A DNA stretch of 64,000 nt from an uncultured Bacillota bacterium (GTDB lineage Bacteria > Bacillota > Dehalobacteriia > UBA7702): NCBI GenBank assembly GCA_934702375.1, contig CAKUYE010000012.1, forward strand, positions 1 through 64,000, given 5' to 3'. Position numbers and translations under genes: made by a program. Of the stretch, positions 24,201 through 32,432 are shown one piece after another. Below the pieces are notes generated by a model that worked only from the letters and a program-made list of their open reading frames with translations, did no database searches and had not been told where the DNA came from. Every line of letters begins with the position of its first letter. The stretch's first letter is position 1.

Positions 24201-24947
24201 ATGAAACAAGGCACAGTACTTACATTGTTTGGTACGATACTACTGTTGTTTTCTTCCTCCCCTTTGATGGCGGTTACCGAAGTGTCTCCCGGTTTCTTTC
24301 AGGGATTTGTCTGGTTTATTACCTCTCCGGTGGTTTCAGGGATTCTGGTTGCTGTTGGGCTGAGCTGTATTTTGCTGGAGCTGATGACAACGGGTTTTGG
24401 AATTTTTGGCGTTACCGGTCTCGTGGTCTTTTTTCTCTATTTTGCCGGCCATATCATGTTGGACAGCTTCGCCTGGTTGGGATTGATTCTCTTTGCCGCC
24501 GGGATGCTTTTTTTGATGCTGGAGGCCTTTGTCCTTACCGGTTTTGGGATTTCCGGCCTTTTGGGGATCGTTGCCATCATTGGCAGCGTGATCCTGCTCT
24601 CCCCTTCGGTGGGAAGCGGGGTACTTACCGTAACGATTGCGTTTGTATTGACAATTTTAATTATGGTGGTGTGTTTTCGATTTATGAAGAAGAAAAAATT
24701 TATTCATCGCTTTATTTTAAGTGACCGTACCGATGCGGAAAGCGGCTATACAGCACCAAATATGGATAATGAAAAATATTTGGGCAAAGAAGGGGTTACA
24801 CTAACAAAGCTGCGCCCCGCCGGAGAAATGCGTATTGGCAACGACCGGGTGGATGTTGTGTCCGAAGGAGATTTTATTGATGCCGGTGTAAAGGTTCGGG
24901 TTATCGCCATCGACGGCACTCGCAATATCGTCCGCGTTGTTGATTAA
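24201..24947 (+). CDS. NfeD-family membrane protein
   Basis: This 248-residue protein has an N-terminal signal or anchor, about four hydrophobic segments (LMTTGFGIFGVTGLVVFFL, VLTGFGISGLLGIVAIIG) and a C-terminal OB-fold NfeD domain with GKEGVTLTKLRPAGEMRIGN and VRVIAIDGTRNIVRVVD. NfeD proteins act with SPFH/flotillin proteins, and floA follows 39 bp downstream, so the two probably organise membrane microdomains together. No ClpP-like protease domain is present. The ATG at 24201 is preferred over GTG 24192, which sits too close to the RBS. Confidence 0.88.
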   Translation: MKQGTVLTLFGTILLLFSSSPLMAVTEVSPGFFQGFVWFITSPVVSGILVAVGLSCILLELMTTGFGIFGVTGLVVFFLYFAGHIMLDSFAWLGLILFAAGMLFLMLEAFVLTGFGISGLLGIVAIIGSVILLSPSVGSGVLTVTIAFVLTILIMVVCFRFMKKKKFIHRFILSDRTDAESGYTAPNMDNEKYLGKEGVTLTKLRPAGEMRIGNDRVDVVSEGDFIDAGVKVRVIAIDGTRNIVRVVD

Positions 24948-24986
24948 TGGATTTTTATATATTTAATTTAATCAAAGGAGGATTTT

Positions 24987-25958
24987 ATGTCAACAATTTT
25001 AAGTCTCTTGCCGGTGATTCTAATTATCATTGCGGTGATCCTGCTCTTTACCTTTGTTCCGATAGGTTTGTGGATCTCTGCATTGGCTGCCAGTGTTAAG
25101 GTTGGGATCTTTGATTTGATTGGGATGCGTTTGCGCCGTGTTTCTCCGTCTAAGATCGTAAACCCTCTGATCAAGGCCGAAAAAGCCGGGTTGAATGTCA
25201 GTGTTTCCAAATTGGAAGCCCACTATCTCGCCGGCGGTAATGTGGACCGGGTAATTGATGCCCTTATTGCTGCCGAGCGCGCCAACATCCCCCTTGTTTT
25301 TGAACGAGCCTGCGCCATTGACCTTGCCGGCAGAAACGTATTGGAAGCCGTGCAGATGAGCGTCAACCCCAAAGTGATAGAAACTCCGGTGGTCGCTGCT
25401 GTGGCCAAAAATGGGATCGAAGTGAAGGTAAAAGCCAGAGTGACGGTGCGTGCCAACATTGAACGCCTCGTTGGTGGTGCCGGTGAAGAAACCATCATTG
25501 CCCGGGTTGGGGAAGGTATCGTTACTACTGTCGGTTCTTCGGAAACGCACAAAGATGTTTTGGAAAACCCGGATATGATCTCCCGTACCGTTCTCGGTAA
25601 AGGCTTGGATGCCGGCAGTGCCTTTGAAATTCTGTCCATTGATATTGCCGATGTTGATGTCGGCAGAAATATCGGTGCGGAACTCCAGACCGACCAGGCC
25701 GAAGCCGATAAACGGATTGCCCAGGCCAAAGCCGAAGAACGCCGTGCCATGGCCGTAGCCAAGGAACAGGAAATGAAGGCCGCTGTGGTGGAAATGCGCT
25801 CCAAGGTTGTGGAAAACGAAGCTCAGGTGCCTTTGGCCATGGCAGAAGCTTTCCGCGAAGGAAACCTCGGCGTGATGGATTATTACAAAATGCAGAATAT
25901 GATCTCCGATACTAAAATGAGAGACGGCATTGCCGGTGTCAGCAAAAAGGAAGATTGA
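24987..25958 (+). CDS. floA: Flotillin-like protein FloA
   Basis: FloA (323 residues) is an SPFH-domain scaffold of functional membrane microdomains. A single N-terminal membrane hairpin (about 7-30) precedes the SPFH region (GIFDLIGMRLRRVSPSKIV, VQMSVNPKVIETP, VKVKARVTVRANIERLVGGA). A Glu/Ala-rich coiled-coil flotillin region follows (QAEADKRIAQAKAEERRAMA). AAAGGAGG precedes the ATG. It sits between an NfeD protein and a small membrane protein, all on one strand and probably co-transcribed. Confidence 0.94.
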   Translation: MSTILSLLPVILIIIAVILLFTFVPIGLWISALAASVKVGIFDLIGMRLRRVSPSKIVNPLIKAEKAGLNVSVSKLEAHYLAGGNVDRVIDALIAAERANIPLVFERACAIDLAGRNVLEAVQMSVNPKVIETPVVAAVAKNGIEVKVKARVTVRANIERLVGGAGEETIIARVGEGIVTTVGSSETHKDVLENPDMISRTVLGKGLDAGSAFEILSIDIADVDVGRNIGAELQTDQAEADKRIAQAKAEERRAMAVAKEQEMKAAVVEMRSKVVENEAQVPLAMAEAFREGNLGVMDYYKMQNMISDTKMRDGIAGVSKKED

Positions 25959-25964
25959 TGCTTT

Positions 25965-26522
25965 ATGGATATGATCCAAGCTGTCATTGACTTTATCTTT
26001 GATAATATTGCCATTGTTGTTTGGCTGCTCATCATTGCTTTCGGTGTGGCTTCCGCTTTCCGAAAGAAAAAACAGGCAGAGGAACGACGGCAGCAGGACG
26101 CGGGCTCGGCAAAGGGATTTAAGGATATCCTCGCCGAGATCGAGGAGGAACTGAAGAATGAGGAAGAGTACGAAGAACGAAAAGCGGATCCCCAGCCTTA
26201 CTGTCCTATGTCCCAGGAGGATGATCGCCGGGGGCGTCCCTACGTAACTACGGACAAAGCTCCTCAGCAGACTTTCACAAAAAAGGATGCTCCCTGGATT
26301 GTGGAAACCGAGCCGGTGAAAGCGGAAAAACCGTTTTCGGTGCCGAAACCACCGAAACCGAACGTTGCACCGGTTACTATGGAAATCGGAAGCGATTTGC
26401 CCCCGAAAACGGATGCCTTGGATTGCCCTAAAAAGGATTTCAGTCGCGCCGGTTTGGTCCAGGCCGTTGTGATGTCGGAGATTCTGGGGAAGCCAAAGTC
26501 CCTACAGGATGAATCTTGTTGA
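25965..26522 (+). CDS. Small membrane protein with conserved SEILGKP tail
   Basis: The 185-residue protein is of unknown function. One N-terminal membrane segment (about 14-33) is followed by a basic KKK cluster, a charged coiled-coil-like stretch (FKDILAEIEEELKNEEEYEE), a proline-rich linker and a short C-terminal motif LVQAVVMSEILGKPKSL. That last motif resembles a tail I recall on otherwise dissimilar small membrane proteins, suggesting a docking peptide. It begins 6 bp after floA and is followed by a strong terminator, so it is the third member of the NfeD-FloA unit. Confidence 0.75.
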   Translation: MDMIQAVIDFIFDNIAIVVWLLIIAFGVASAFRKKKQAEERRQQDAGSAKGFKDILAEIEEELKNEEEYEERKADPQPYCPMSQEDDRRGRPYVTTDKAPQQTFTKKDAPWIVETEPVKAEKPFSVPKPPKPNVAPVTMEIGSDLPPKTDALDCPKKDFSRAGLVQAVVMSEILGKPKSLQDESC

Positions 26523-26537
26523 TCGAAAATTTGATGG

Positions 26538-26577
26538 AAAAGACGCTTTGCAGAAAATATCTGTCAAAGCGTCTTTT
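26538..26577 (+). terminator. Terminator after the floA operon
   Basis: AAAAGACGCTTTG (26538-26550) pairs with CAAAGCGTCTTTT (26565-26577), with an additional AGA/TCT pair inside and a short T run. Confidence 0.93.
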
Positions 26578-26604
26578 ATCTTTTGTGAATTTTTCATGAT
26601 TGCA

Positions 26605-26633
26605 TTGGCAGGCAGCGGAAAATATGGTAAAAT
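26605..26633 (+). promoter_or_regulatory. Promoter of the alpha-2-macroglobulin-like operon
   Basis: TTGGCA (26605-26610) and TAAAAT (26628-26633) with a 17-bp spacer, 29 bp before the start codon. Confidence 0.65.
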
Positions 26634-26662
26634 AAAACGGTATATCGACTAAAGGAGTTATT

Positions 26663-29600
26663 ATGGAAAAAGATCCTGTAAAAACCATGAAAATAGATCG
26701 AAAGTTTAAAATACCGCTTTTGGCTATTGCCGCCATTCTTTTCCTGATCTGCGGTTATTTTTTGTATAAAGCTTCCGGAGAGAGCAGTGCCTCTTATTTT
26801 TACGAATCCGGAAAGGAACTGGCCCTTGTTGCTGTTTCACCGGATGAAACCGGCGGCATTTCCCAGGACAGCCCCATTGTATTGGAGTGGAATCGTTCGG
26901 TATCGGTGGATGCTGCCGATGGGATTGATATCTATCCTTCGGCTCGAGGCACCTGGTCCGCCCAGGGAAACCGCCTTGTTTTTACGCCTCAGAAGCTGGC
27001 TGCCGGTACCTATTATACCGTTTCTATGGCGAAGGGTACGGTTTTGAATACCGAAGGGGATTCTTTAAAAGAGGATATTGTGTTTTCCTTTGAGACCGAA
27101 GATCCCTCTCTGCGTATTCCCGACCGCAATGCCTTTATGGTCGATGGTCGTTACTTCCATTTTTCCGATGTGGATACCGTTTCCATTCCCGTTTCTTATC
27201 TTGGGGAAAAGGAAGCTACGGTAGAAACGAGTGTGTATCGCGCCGGGAACAGCAGTGATTTCATCCGCTCCTTTTCCGGACTTTTCCGCTATCCGGAATG
27301 GGCGGCCTTGTCCATTGGTCGTTACCATGCTTCGGATAGAGGCTTTGAAAAATACTCCTCGGCAAAGCTGGCCATTCGCAATGAAAACGATGTTTCCTGT
27401 GTCGATTTGGGCTCTCTGCCCCAGGGCCTTTATCTTGTTCGTCTTACCGTTGAGGGAGAATCCTGCGATATTGCCGTAAATGTTAGCAACATTGATGTGG
27501 GGCTTTTTAGCGATGAGGGAACCCTTGCCCTTTGGGTACACAAAGACGGTCGTTCCTATGCCGATGCAAAGGTTGCTTTTCAAGGCAAAAATCTCACCTT
27601 GGATGAACATGGCTTTGCAGAGACCGATTATACTTTCGATGGCAAAGAGTTGACGGAAAATGCGGATCTCCTGGCGGTTACCGTATCCGATGATGAAAAT
27701 GATACCGTTGTTTTTCTTATTGCCGATGATTTGGCGAGTCGCTATCAAGGTAATCTTTTTGCCGCGCAAAAGAAACTTTCCTCCCAAGACCCTCTTTCCG
27801 TTTCCGGCAGTGTTTTTTCGCCTCTCGGCCGTGGTCTCAGCGATACTGCAACCCTGCAGCTCTGCTCGAAAACCGGTGTTGTGAAGGAAAAGAGCGTTGT
27901 CGTTGAAAACGGCTATTTTTCCGAAGAGCTGGATGATCTGGCCCTTGTTGGCGGCAGCTACAAACTTTGTCTGGTTTATCAGGGAAAAGTATTGGCGACA
28001 GATACCGTTACGGTGGGTACAGAGGAACATGAGCTGTTCATGTCCGTTGCAGCGGATCACCGCAGTATTTCCCGGGGCGAAACGGTAACGTATACCGTTT
28101 CGGTATGGGATCGCAAAGGCAATCCGGTGACCGACGGTGAAGTACATATGAATGGGGAAGTTTCTCAGTCTTTGGATAAAGCCGGGCAAGCCGTTTTTTC
28201 CAAAGCTTATGATGATTTTTATGGTTATACCGTAAATAAATCGACGGCGTTTTCACTGACATCTCCCTTGGGTACCGCAGCAAAGGTATCTTCCTGCGTT
28301 ACGGTGGAAGGAGAGAAAACTTATGCTTTGCATTCTGTAAAGAAAGAGGAGTTTTCTTCATCGAACAGTGATTCCGGAGAATCCCTTGATTTGAGTCTTC
28401 GTAACGGTAAATATACCGTTGCCGGGGAAGAAGATGACGTTGATTTGACGTTATATTATAACGGCGACTACGAGGTTGCGCCCAAAGCGGCTCCGGAGAT
28501 TTCCTTTGAAAATGCCTCTCTCACGGTAGCCGCCGGTAAAGACATTGTTTTTGAGGGCGCTTCTGCCGGTGCTTATCGTTTGGCTGTGGTTTCTCTTTGC
28601 CGCGGTACGATTGCCGAAGGTCTTTGCGGTGAGACTTTGTCGGAAAACAGCCTGACAGCGGAAAACTACGGTACAGTTGTTGCAAATCGGGTGATTTCCG
28701 ATACCGATGAGCTGTATGCTTCTTTCAGCTCCAAAAATCTGGACGGCAACTATTTCCTTCGGGTGGCGCTGGAAACCGCCGAAGAAGCCGTTGCTGTTCG
28801 TTATATTCCCGTTTATATTGAAGGTGTGACCTTGACCTGCCCCGGATTTTTATCCTATGCCGAACGCAGTCGCATTGCACTGCCCTTTTATATCGACAGT
28901 GAAGAGGAGCTTTCTTACACTTTATCTTTAGGAGAAAGTGTATACACCGGCACCGGTAAAGGTAAAGTTTCTGTTCCCGTTGATCTGGAAGGCACCGGCA
29001 TTTACTATGGTAAGATGACGGTGCGGAATGAAGATTCCGTCGTTGCTGACGGTGAATTTTCTTTTTCGGTTTATCATAAAATGCCGATGTTCTATACACT
29101 GGCTGACGGCAGACAGGATGGCGCCTATGCCGTTTATGAGGTGAAGGAACAAGAGGAGTCCATGTTTAAGGCTCTCTTTGGCGTGGTTTCTCAACCCGGT
29201 GACCAGATTCTGCAACGAATGAGCCGTACTCTGTTTTATCAGAAGTTTGGCGATGAAGTTATTGCTGACGGTTCCTTCTGTCATAAGGATCTTCGCTCTC
29301 TGCAAAATGCAGACGGCGGTTTTGGCCGCCGCAGCGGAGGCGAAAGTGACCTGCTTCTTTCTGTTCTCGTTGCAGAACAAGATGATTTTCTGTATGATCG
29401 GGATTCTCTTTGTGCCTATTTGAAATACCGTCTGGAGACGACAACGGATATCGAAATGGCAGCCTTGGCTTGCTGGGGGTTAAGCTATTTTGATGTGGAT
29501 TGTCACGAAAGCATGGGATTGATTGACGAGGAGCGGAAAAAAAGCGATCGCACATTGCTTTATCTTGCCGAAGGATATGAGGCCGTGGGTGACCGCGTAC

Positions 29601-30256
29601 AAGCGGAGAAATGTTATCAGCAGCTGAAAAAGATGTTGACCGAGGATGACGGTATGCTCTTTATGCCGGATTCCACCGATCAATATAATCTGGCAAATAC
29701 GGCATTTATGCTGGATTTGGCCATTAAGCTGGAAACTTCGGAGCAGCAGGGGCTGTTGAACTATCTGCTGCAGGCGGATATTTCCATCCAAACCGGTCGC
29801 TATTTATTGGTAACCGCAATCCTGCGTATGACCGATGCCAATGATATTGCCGTTGCCGATGGCGATGCTCCCAATGGGTACACTCTTTTATCCCTGGTGG
29901 ATCGGGATCTCTCCGGAATTCCGTCGCTGCAGACCTCTTTTACCAAAGAGGATGAAGATATTTCGACATCTGCCGCCGGTGATACGGTGGATATGCACTT
30001 TTCCTGGGAGGGAACAGAAAACAATATTTATCTGATCTACGTTTATGCGCCGGAGGGTGTGACGGTAATGGAAAAGAACGGCCTCCTTCGTCGCAACGGA
30101 TTTTATGAGAAAGTGGTTTCCGGTTCGGAGTCCTCTGTGACCTTCCGGGTGGAAAAAGAAGGGGAGAGCATTGCTCCCAACGTTTTTGTAGTGGATCTTA
30201 CCACCGCTGAAATCATCGGCAAAGCGGATCCCGGGAAATGGAAGGTGACACGATGA
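26663..30256 (+). CDS. Alpha-2-macroglobulin-like protein without thioester
   Basis: This 1197-residue membrane-anchored, extracytoplasmic protein has an anchor at about 17-36. An Ig-like Big_5 domain at about 55-150 (VSPDETGGISQDSPIVLEW) and a series of beta-sandwich MG-type domains follow. Near 879-893 it has the SLQNADGGFGRRSGG signature of the alpha-alpha toroid of alpha-2-macroglobulins. Where the family has a CxEQ thioester followed by a T-x-SR motif, this protein reads GDQILQRMSR (846-855), so the reactive cysteine is replaced by Q848. It may still trap proteases or act structurally. AAGGAG precedes the ATG; the next gene overlaps by ATGA. The family call rests on domain order and the toroid motif. 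Confidence 0.72.
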   Translation: MEKDPVKTMKIDRKFKIPLLAIAAILFLICGYFLYKASGESSASYFYESGKELALVAVSPDETGGISQDSPIVLEWNRSVSVDAADGIDIYPSARGTWSAQGNRLVFTPQKLAAGTYYTVSMAKGTVLNTEGDSLKEDIVFSFETEDPSLRIPDRNAFMVDGRYFHFSDVDTVSIPVSYLGEKEATVETSVYRAGNSSDFIRSFSGLFRYPEWAALSIGRYHASDRGFEKYSSAKLAIRNENDVSCVDLGSLPQGLYLVRLTVEGESCDIAVNVSNIDVGLFSDEGTLALWVHKDGRSYADAKVAFQGKNLTLDEHGFAETDYTFDGKELTENADLLAVTVSDDENDTVVFLIADDLASRYQGNLFAAQKKLSSQDPLSVSGSVFSPLGRGLSDTATLQLCSKTGVVKEKSVVVENGYFSEELDDLALVGGSYKLCLVYQGKVLATDTVTVGTEEHELFMSVAADHRSISRGETVTYTVSVWDRKGNPVTDGEVHMNGEVSQSLDKAGQAVFSKAYDDFYGYTVNKSTAFSLTSPLGTAAKVSSCVTVEGEKTYALHSVKKEEFSSSNSDSGESLDLSLRNGKYTVAGEEDDVDLTLYYNGDYEVAPKAAPEISFENASLTVAAGKDIVFEGASAGAYRLAVVSLCRGTIAEGLCGETLSENSLTAENYGTVVANRVISDTDELYASFSSKNLDGNYFLRVALETAEEAVAVRYIPVYIEGVTLTCPGFLSYAERSRIALPFYIDSEEELSYTLSLGESVYTGTGKGKVSVPVDLEGTGIYYGKMTVRNEDSVVADGEFSFSVYHKMPMFYTLADGRQDGAYAVYEVKEQEESMFKALFGVVSQPGDQILQRMSRTLFYQKFGDEVIADGSFCHKDLRSLQNADGGFGRRSGGESDLLLSVLVAEQDDFLYDRDSLCAYLKYRLETTTDIEMAALACWGLSYFDVDCHESMGLIDEERKKSDRTLLYLAEGYEAVGDRVQAEKCYQQLKKMLTEDDGMLFMPDSTDQYNLANTAFMLDLAIKLETSEQQGLLNYLLQADISIQTGRYLLVTAILRMTDANDIAVADGDAPNGYTLLSLVDRDLSGIPSLQTSFTKEDEDISTSAAGDTVDMHFSWEGTENNIYLIYVYAPEGVTVMEKNGLLRRNGFYEKVVSGSESSVTFRVEKEGESIAPNVFVVDLTTAEIIGKADPGKWKVTR

Positions 30257-31104
30257 AAAAGATGAAAAATGTCTATATTTTTCTGGGATTTGCTGTCCTT
30301 TGCTGGGTGGTTGTTGCCGGTTGGGCCATTGTCAGCGGCCGCCTCGGTTCTTCGGTGGATCCCGTTTACAATGACGTGATCAATGGGGTATCTTTGCGGT
30401 CGAACTACGTTTATCGCCATGAGGAAACCTCCATGGACCTTTCCGAGGACACCTGGGGGGCATTATTGCCGGTACCCCAGGCGAACAGCGAGCTGACCGC
30501 CGCTGGTTTTGCAGAGCTTGGCAATGGTTGGGATAATAAAATGGTTCTTGTTGTCTGCTTTCAGCCCGGCCTTGGCAGTCAGGCCGTAACGACTTATGCC
30601 GATTGGCAAACGCCCTTCGGTATTGTGACAACGGAAGGGAATGCCGTGGATCATCTGGTTCAGGCCGGAGCCGTTGCCGATAATGAGTTGATGAAGAAAG
30701 CCGATGATCTGCTGTCCGTTTTGCCGTATTTTTCTTATTATTTTCCGGACAAACGAATCGTTCCTCTTGCTTTTGACGACAGTATTTCCACCGAAGCCGT
30801 TCTATCCTTTATGGAACGTCTGGCAGAAGATCATGACGGCTATTGCGTGATCGTTCTCTGTCCGTATCAACCTGAGTCCTCCCTGCTGCCCCTTTCTCAA
30901 CCGGAAGAATTGGCGGAGCTTTTCGATAGCGGATCCCGGCAGGAGCTTTCCGGGGTGCTTTTGGGACGGGAATATACCTGCATGATGGCAATGAAGCAGG
31001 TGTTGAAATATGATGGAAATCGGGTTCGTCAGGTGCTGTGCGATGAAAAGGATGCTCCCTATACCTTTGACGAACTGGCAGTTTTTTTTGGAAAGGAACT
31101 GTGA
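30253..31104 (+). CDS. Membrane-anchored Memo-like protein (AmmeMemoRadiSam B type)
   Basis: This 283-residue protein has an N-terminal membrane anchor (about 8-29) and an extracytoplasmic domain. YADWQTPFGIVTTEGNAVDH, LPYFSYYFPDKRIVPLAFDD and DGYCVIVLCPY resemble, in order, the TPLG, LPFL...VP and late-strand motifs of the Memo/AmmeMemoRadiSam B family. The usual metal-binding histidines (EHS region) are not conserved, so catalysis is doubtful. It is coupled to the preceding alpha-2-macroglobulin-like gene by an ATGA overlap, with GGAAGGTGA as RBS, suggesting a joint function at the cell surface. The family assignment is an inference from weak similarity. Confidence 0.5.
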   Translation: MKKMKNVYIFLGFAVLCWVVVAGWAIVSGRLGSSVDPVYNDVINGVSLRSNYVYRHEETSMDLSEDTWGALLPVPQANSELTAAGFAELGNGWDNKMVLVVCFQPGLGSQAVTTYADWQTPFGIVTTEGNAVDHLVQAGAVADNELMKKADDLLSVLPYFSYYFPDKRIVPLAFDDSISTEAVLSFMERLAEDHDGYCVIVLCPYQPESSLLPLSQPEELAELFDSGSRQELSGVLLGREYTCMMAMKQVLKYDGNRVRQVLCDEKDAPYTFDELAVFFGKEL

Positions 31105-31110
31105 TATCTC

Positions 31111-31974
31111 ATGAAATTATCTTTTCGCGATTATCTTAAAAATCGATCTTTTATTCGTCATTGCGGTGCTACCGGCACGGAATTGATGAAGCTGGGCGGA
31201 GTGACTCCCGGTGCATTGAATAATATGGTCTGTCCGGAAAAAGTATATGCCGTTCAAAAGGAATATGTCGATGCCGGCGTTGAAATTTCCCTGACCAATA
31301 CCTTTGCGATGAACCCTCTTTATGCTGCGGTTCATGCCAAAGAGTATGATTGGCGTGAGATCAATTTAAAGGGGATTGAGATCGCAAAAAAAGCCTCTCA
31401 GGGCAGGGATTATATCTTTGGCAATATGGGACCGGTTGGGGAAATGCTGGCGCCCTTTGGTCCTTTGGCGCCGGAGGATGCTTATGAAGCTTACCGCAAC
31501 CATGCCCGGGTTTTTGCCGAAAACGACCTCGACGGTATTTCGGTACAGACTTTTTTCTCTTTGGATGATATGGTGCTGGCGGTAAAAGCCATTCGAAGTA
31601 TTACCGATATGCCTATCATTGCCAGCCTGGTTTTTAATGCCAACGGCGCAACGATGATGGGGGATACTCCGGAAAAATGCTATGATACTCTGAAACCATT
31701 GGGCATAGATGTTTTTGGCCATAACTGCGGAGAGATTGACAGCTATACGCTGGGTGACCTTTTGGCACCTTTGGCGGCTAGAGAGGAGCTTCCCATTATT
31801 GCCTGTCCCAATGCCGGAGTGCCGAAAAGCGTGAACGGCAGAGCCGTTTATGATATGGCACCGGAAGAATTTTATAAAGGGATCGCCTATCTGAAATCCA
31901 AAGGAATACGAATTCTGGGAGGCTGCTGCGGTGTCAGCGATTCCCATATTCGGGCCATTGCGGATCTTTTCTGA
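31111..31974 (+). CDS. Homocysteine S-methyltransferase-domain protein
   Basis: This stand-alone 287-residue domain has the fold of the N-terminal module of MetH. The zinc-binding cysteines are present: C206 in GHNCGE and C272/C273 in LGGCCGVSD. It begins with CGATGTELMKLG and has LTNTFAMNP. With no cobalamin, folate or activation domains attached, it may transfer methyl groups to homocysteine from S-methylmethionine or from a separate corrinoid protein. It lies 6 bp after the Memo-like gene on the same strand. The donor cannot be told from sequence. Confidence 0.85.
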   Translation: MKLSFRDYLKNRSFIRHCGATGTELMKLGGVTPGALNNMVCPEKVYAVQKEYVDAGVEISLTNTFAMNPLYAAVHAKEYDWREINLKGIEIAKKASQGRDYIFGNMGPVGEMLAPFGPLAPEDAYEAYRNHARVFAENDLDGISVQTFFSLDDMVLAVKAIRSITDMPIIASLVFNANGATMMGDTPEKCYDTLKPLGIDVFGHNCGEIDSYTLGDLLAPLAAREELPIIACPNAGVPKSVNGRAVYDMAPEEFYKGIAYLKSKGIRILGGCCGVSDSHIRAIADLF

Positions 31975-31978
31975 GGTT

Positions 31979-32248
31979 TCAGAAAGGACGCTCGATTAAA
32001 AAATCGGGAATGTTTTGTCCTGCGCTTTCTACCAGGACAACATCGAACCCGATTTTTTTAATTTCCTGCCAGGGAATACTGTAAAACTCTCGTTTACGAA
32101 AGAAGCTGACCTTTTCACTGCCGGGCAGCACGATGCTTCGCAGTTTACCTTCGGCAGGGTCGATTTCAAAATCAGCGATTTGTCCCAGGATACGTCCGTC
32201 GGTCATGTTGACAATTTTTTTCATGCCGATCTCGGAAATGCGGATCAT
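31979..32248 (-). CDS. YlmC/YmxH-family PRC-barrel protein
   Basis: This 89-residue protein is a PRC-barrel of the YlmC/YmxH sporulation-associated family: MIRISEIGMKKIVNM, GRILGQIADFEIDP, IVLPGSEK and FYSIPWQEIKKIGFDVVLV. Members occur mainly in endospore-forming lineages and their role is unknown. The start at 32248 has AAGGTG upstream; a GTG at 32257 lies within that RBS. It converges on the homocysteine methyltransferase-domain gene with a gap of only 4 bp. Confidence 0.87.
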   Translation of the reverse strand: MIRISEIGMKKIVNMTDGRILGQIADFEIDPAEGKLRSIVLPGSEKVSFFRKREFYSIPWQEIKKIGFDVVLVESAGQNIPDFLIERPF

Positions 32249-32354
32249 AAAAAACACCTTCTTAAAAAGCAGTCTTTCGACTTGCTTTTATGGAGCTATG
32301 TTTGATTATATCCTGATATCCGAAAAAAAGAACAAGATTTTGATTTGATTTTCT

Positions 32355-32384
32355 TTGCGGTTCGTAGTAATATTTATGTAATAC
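32355..32384 (+). promoter_or_regulatory. Promoter of the CoA-transferase gene
   Basis: TTGCGG (32355-32360) and TAATAC (32379-32384) with an 18-bp spacer. Confidence 0.45.
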
Positions 32385-32432
32385 GATGAATGAAATAAAA
32401 AAAGAGATATCGTAATGTAAGAGGTGAAAGCG

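Noticed and set aside
27065..28189. Minus-strand open frame opposite the macroglobulin-like gene
   Set aside because: It lies antisense to a continuous long coding frame, with no RBS or similarity to a known protein.
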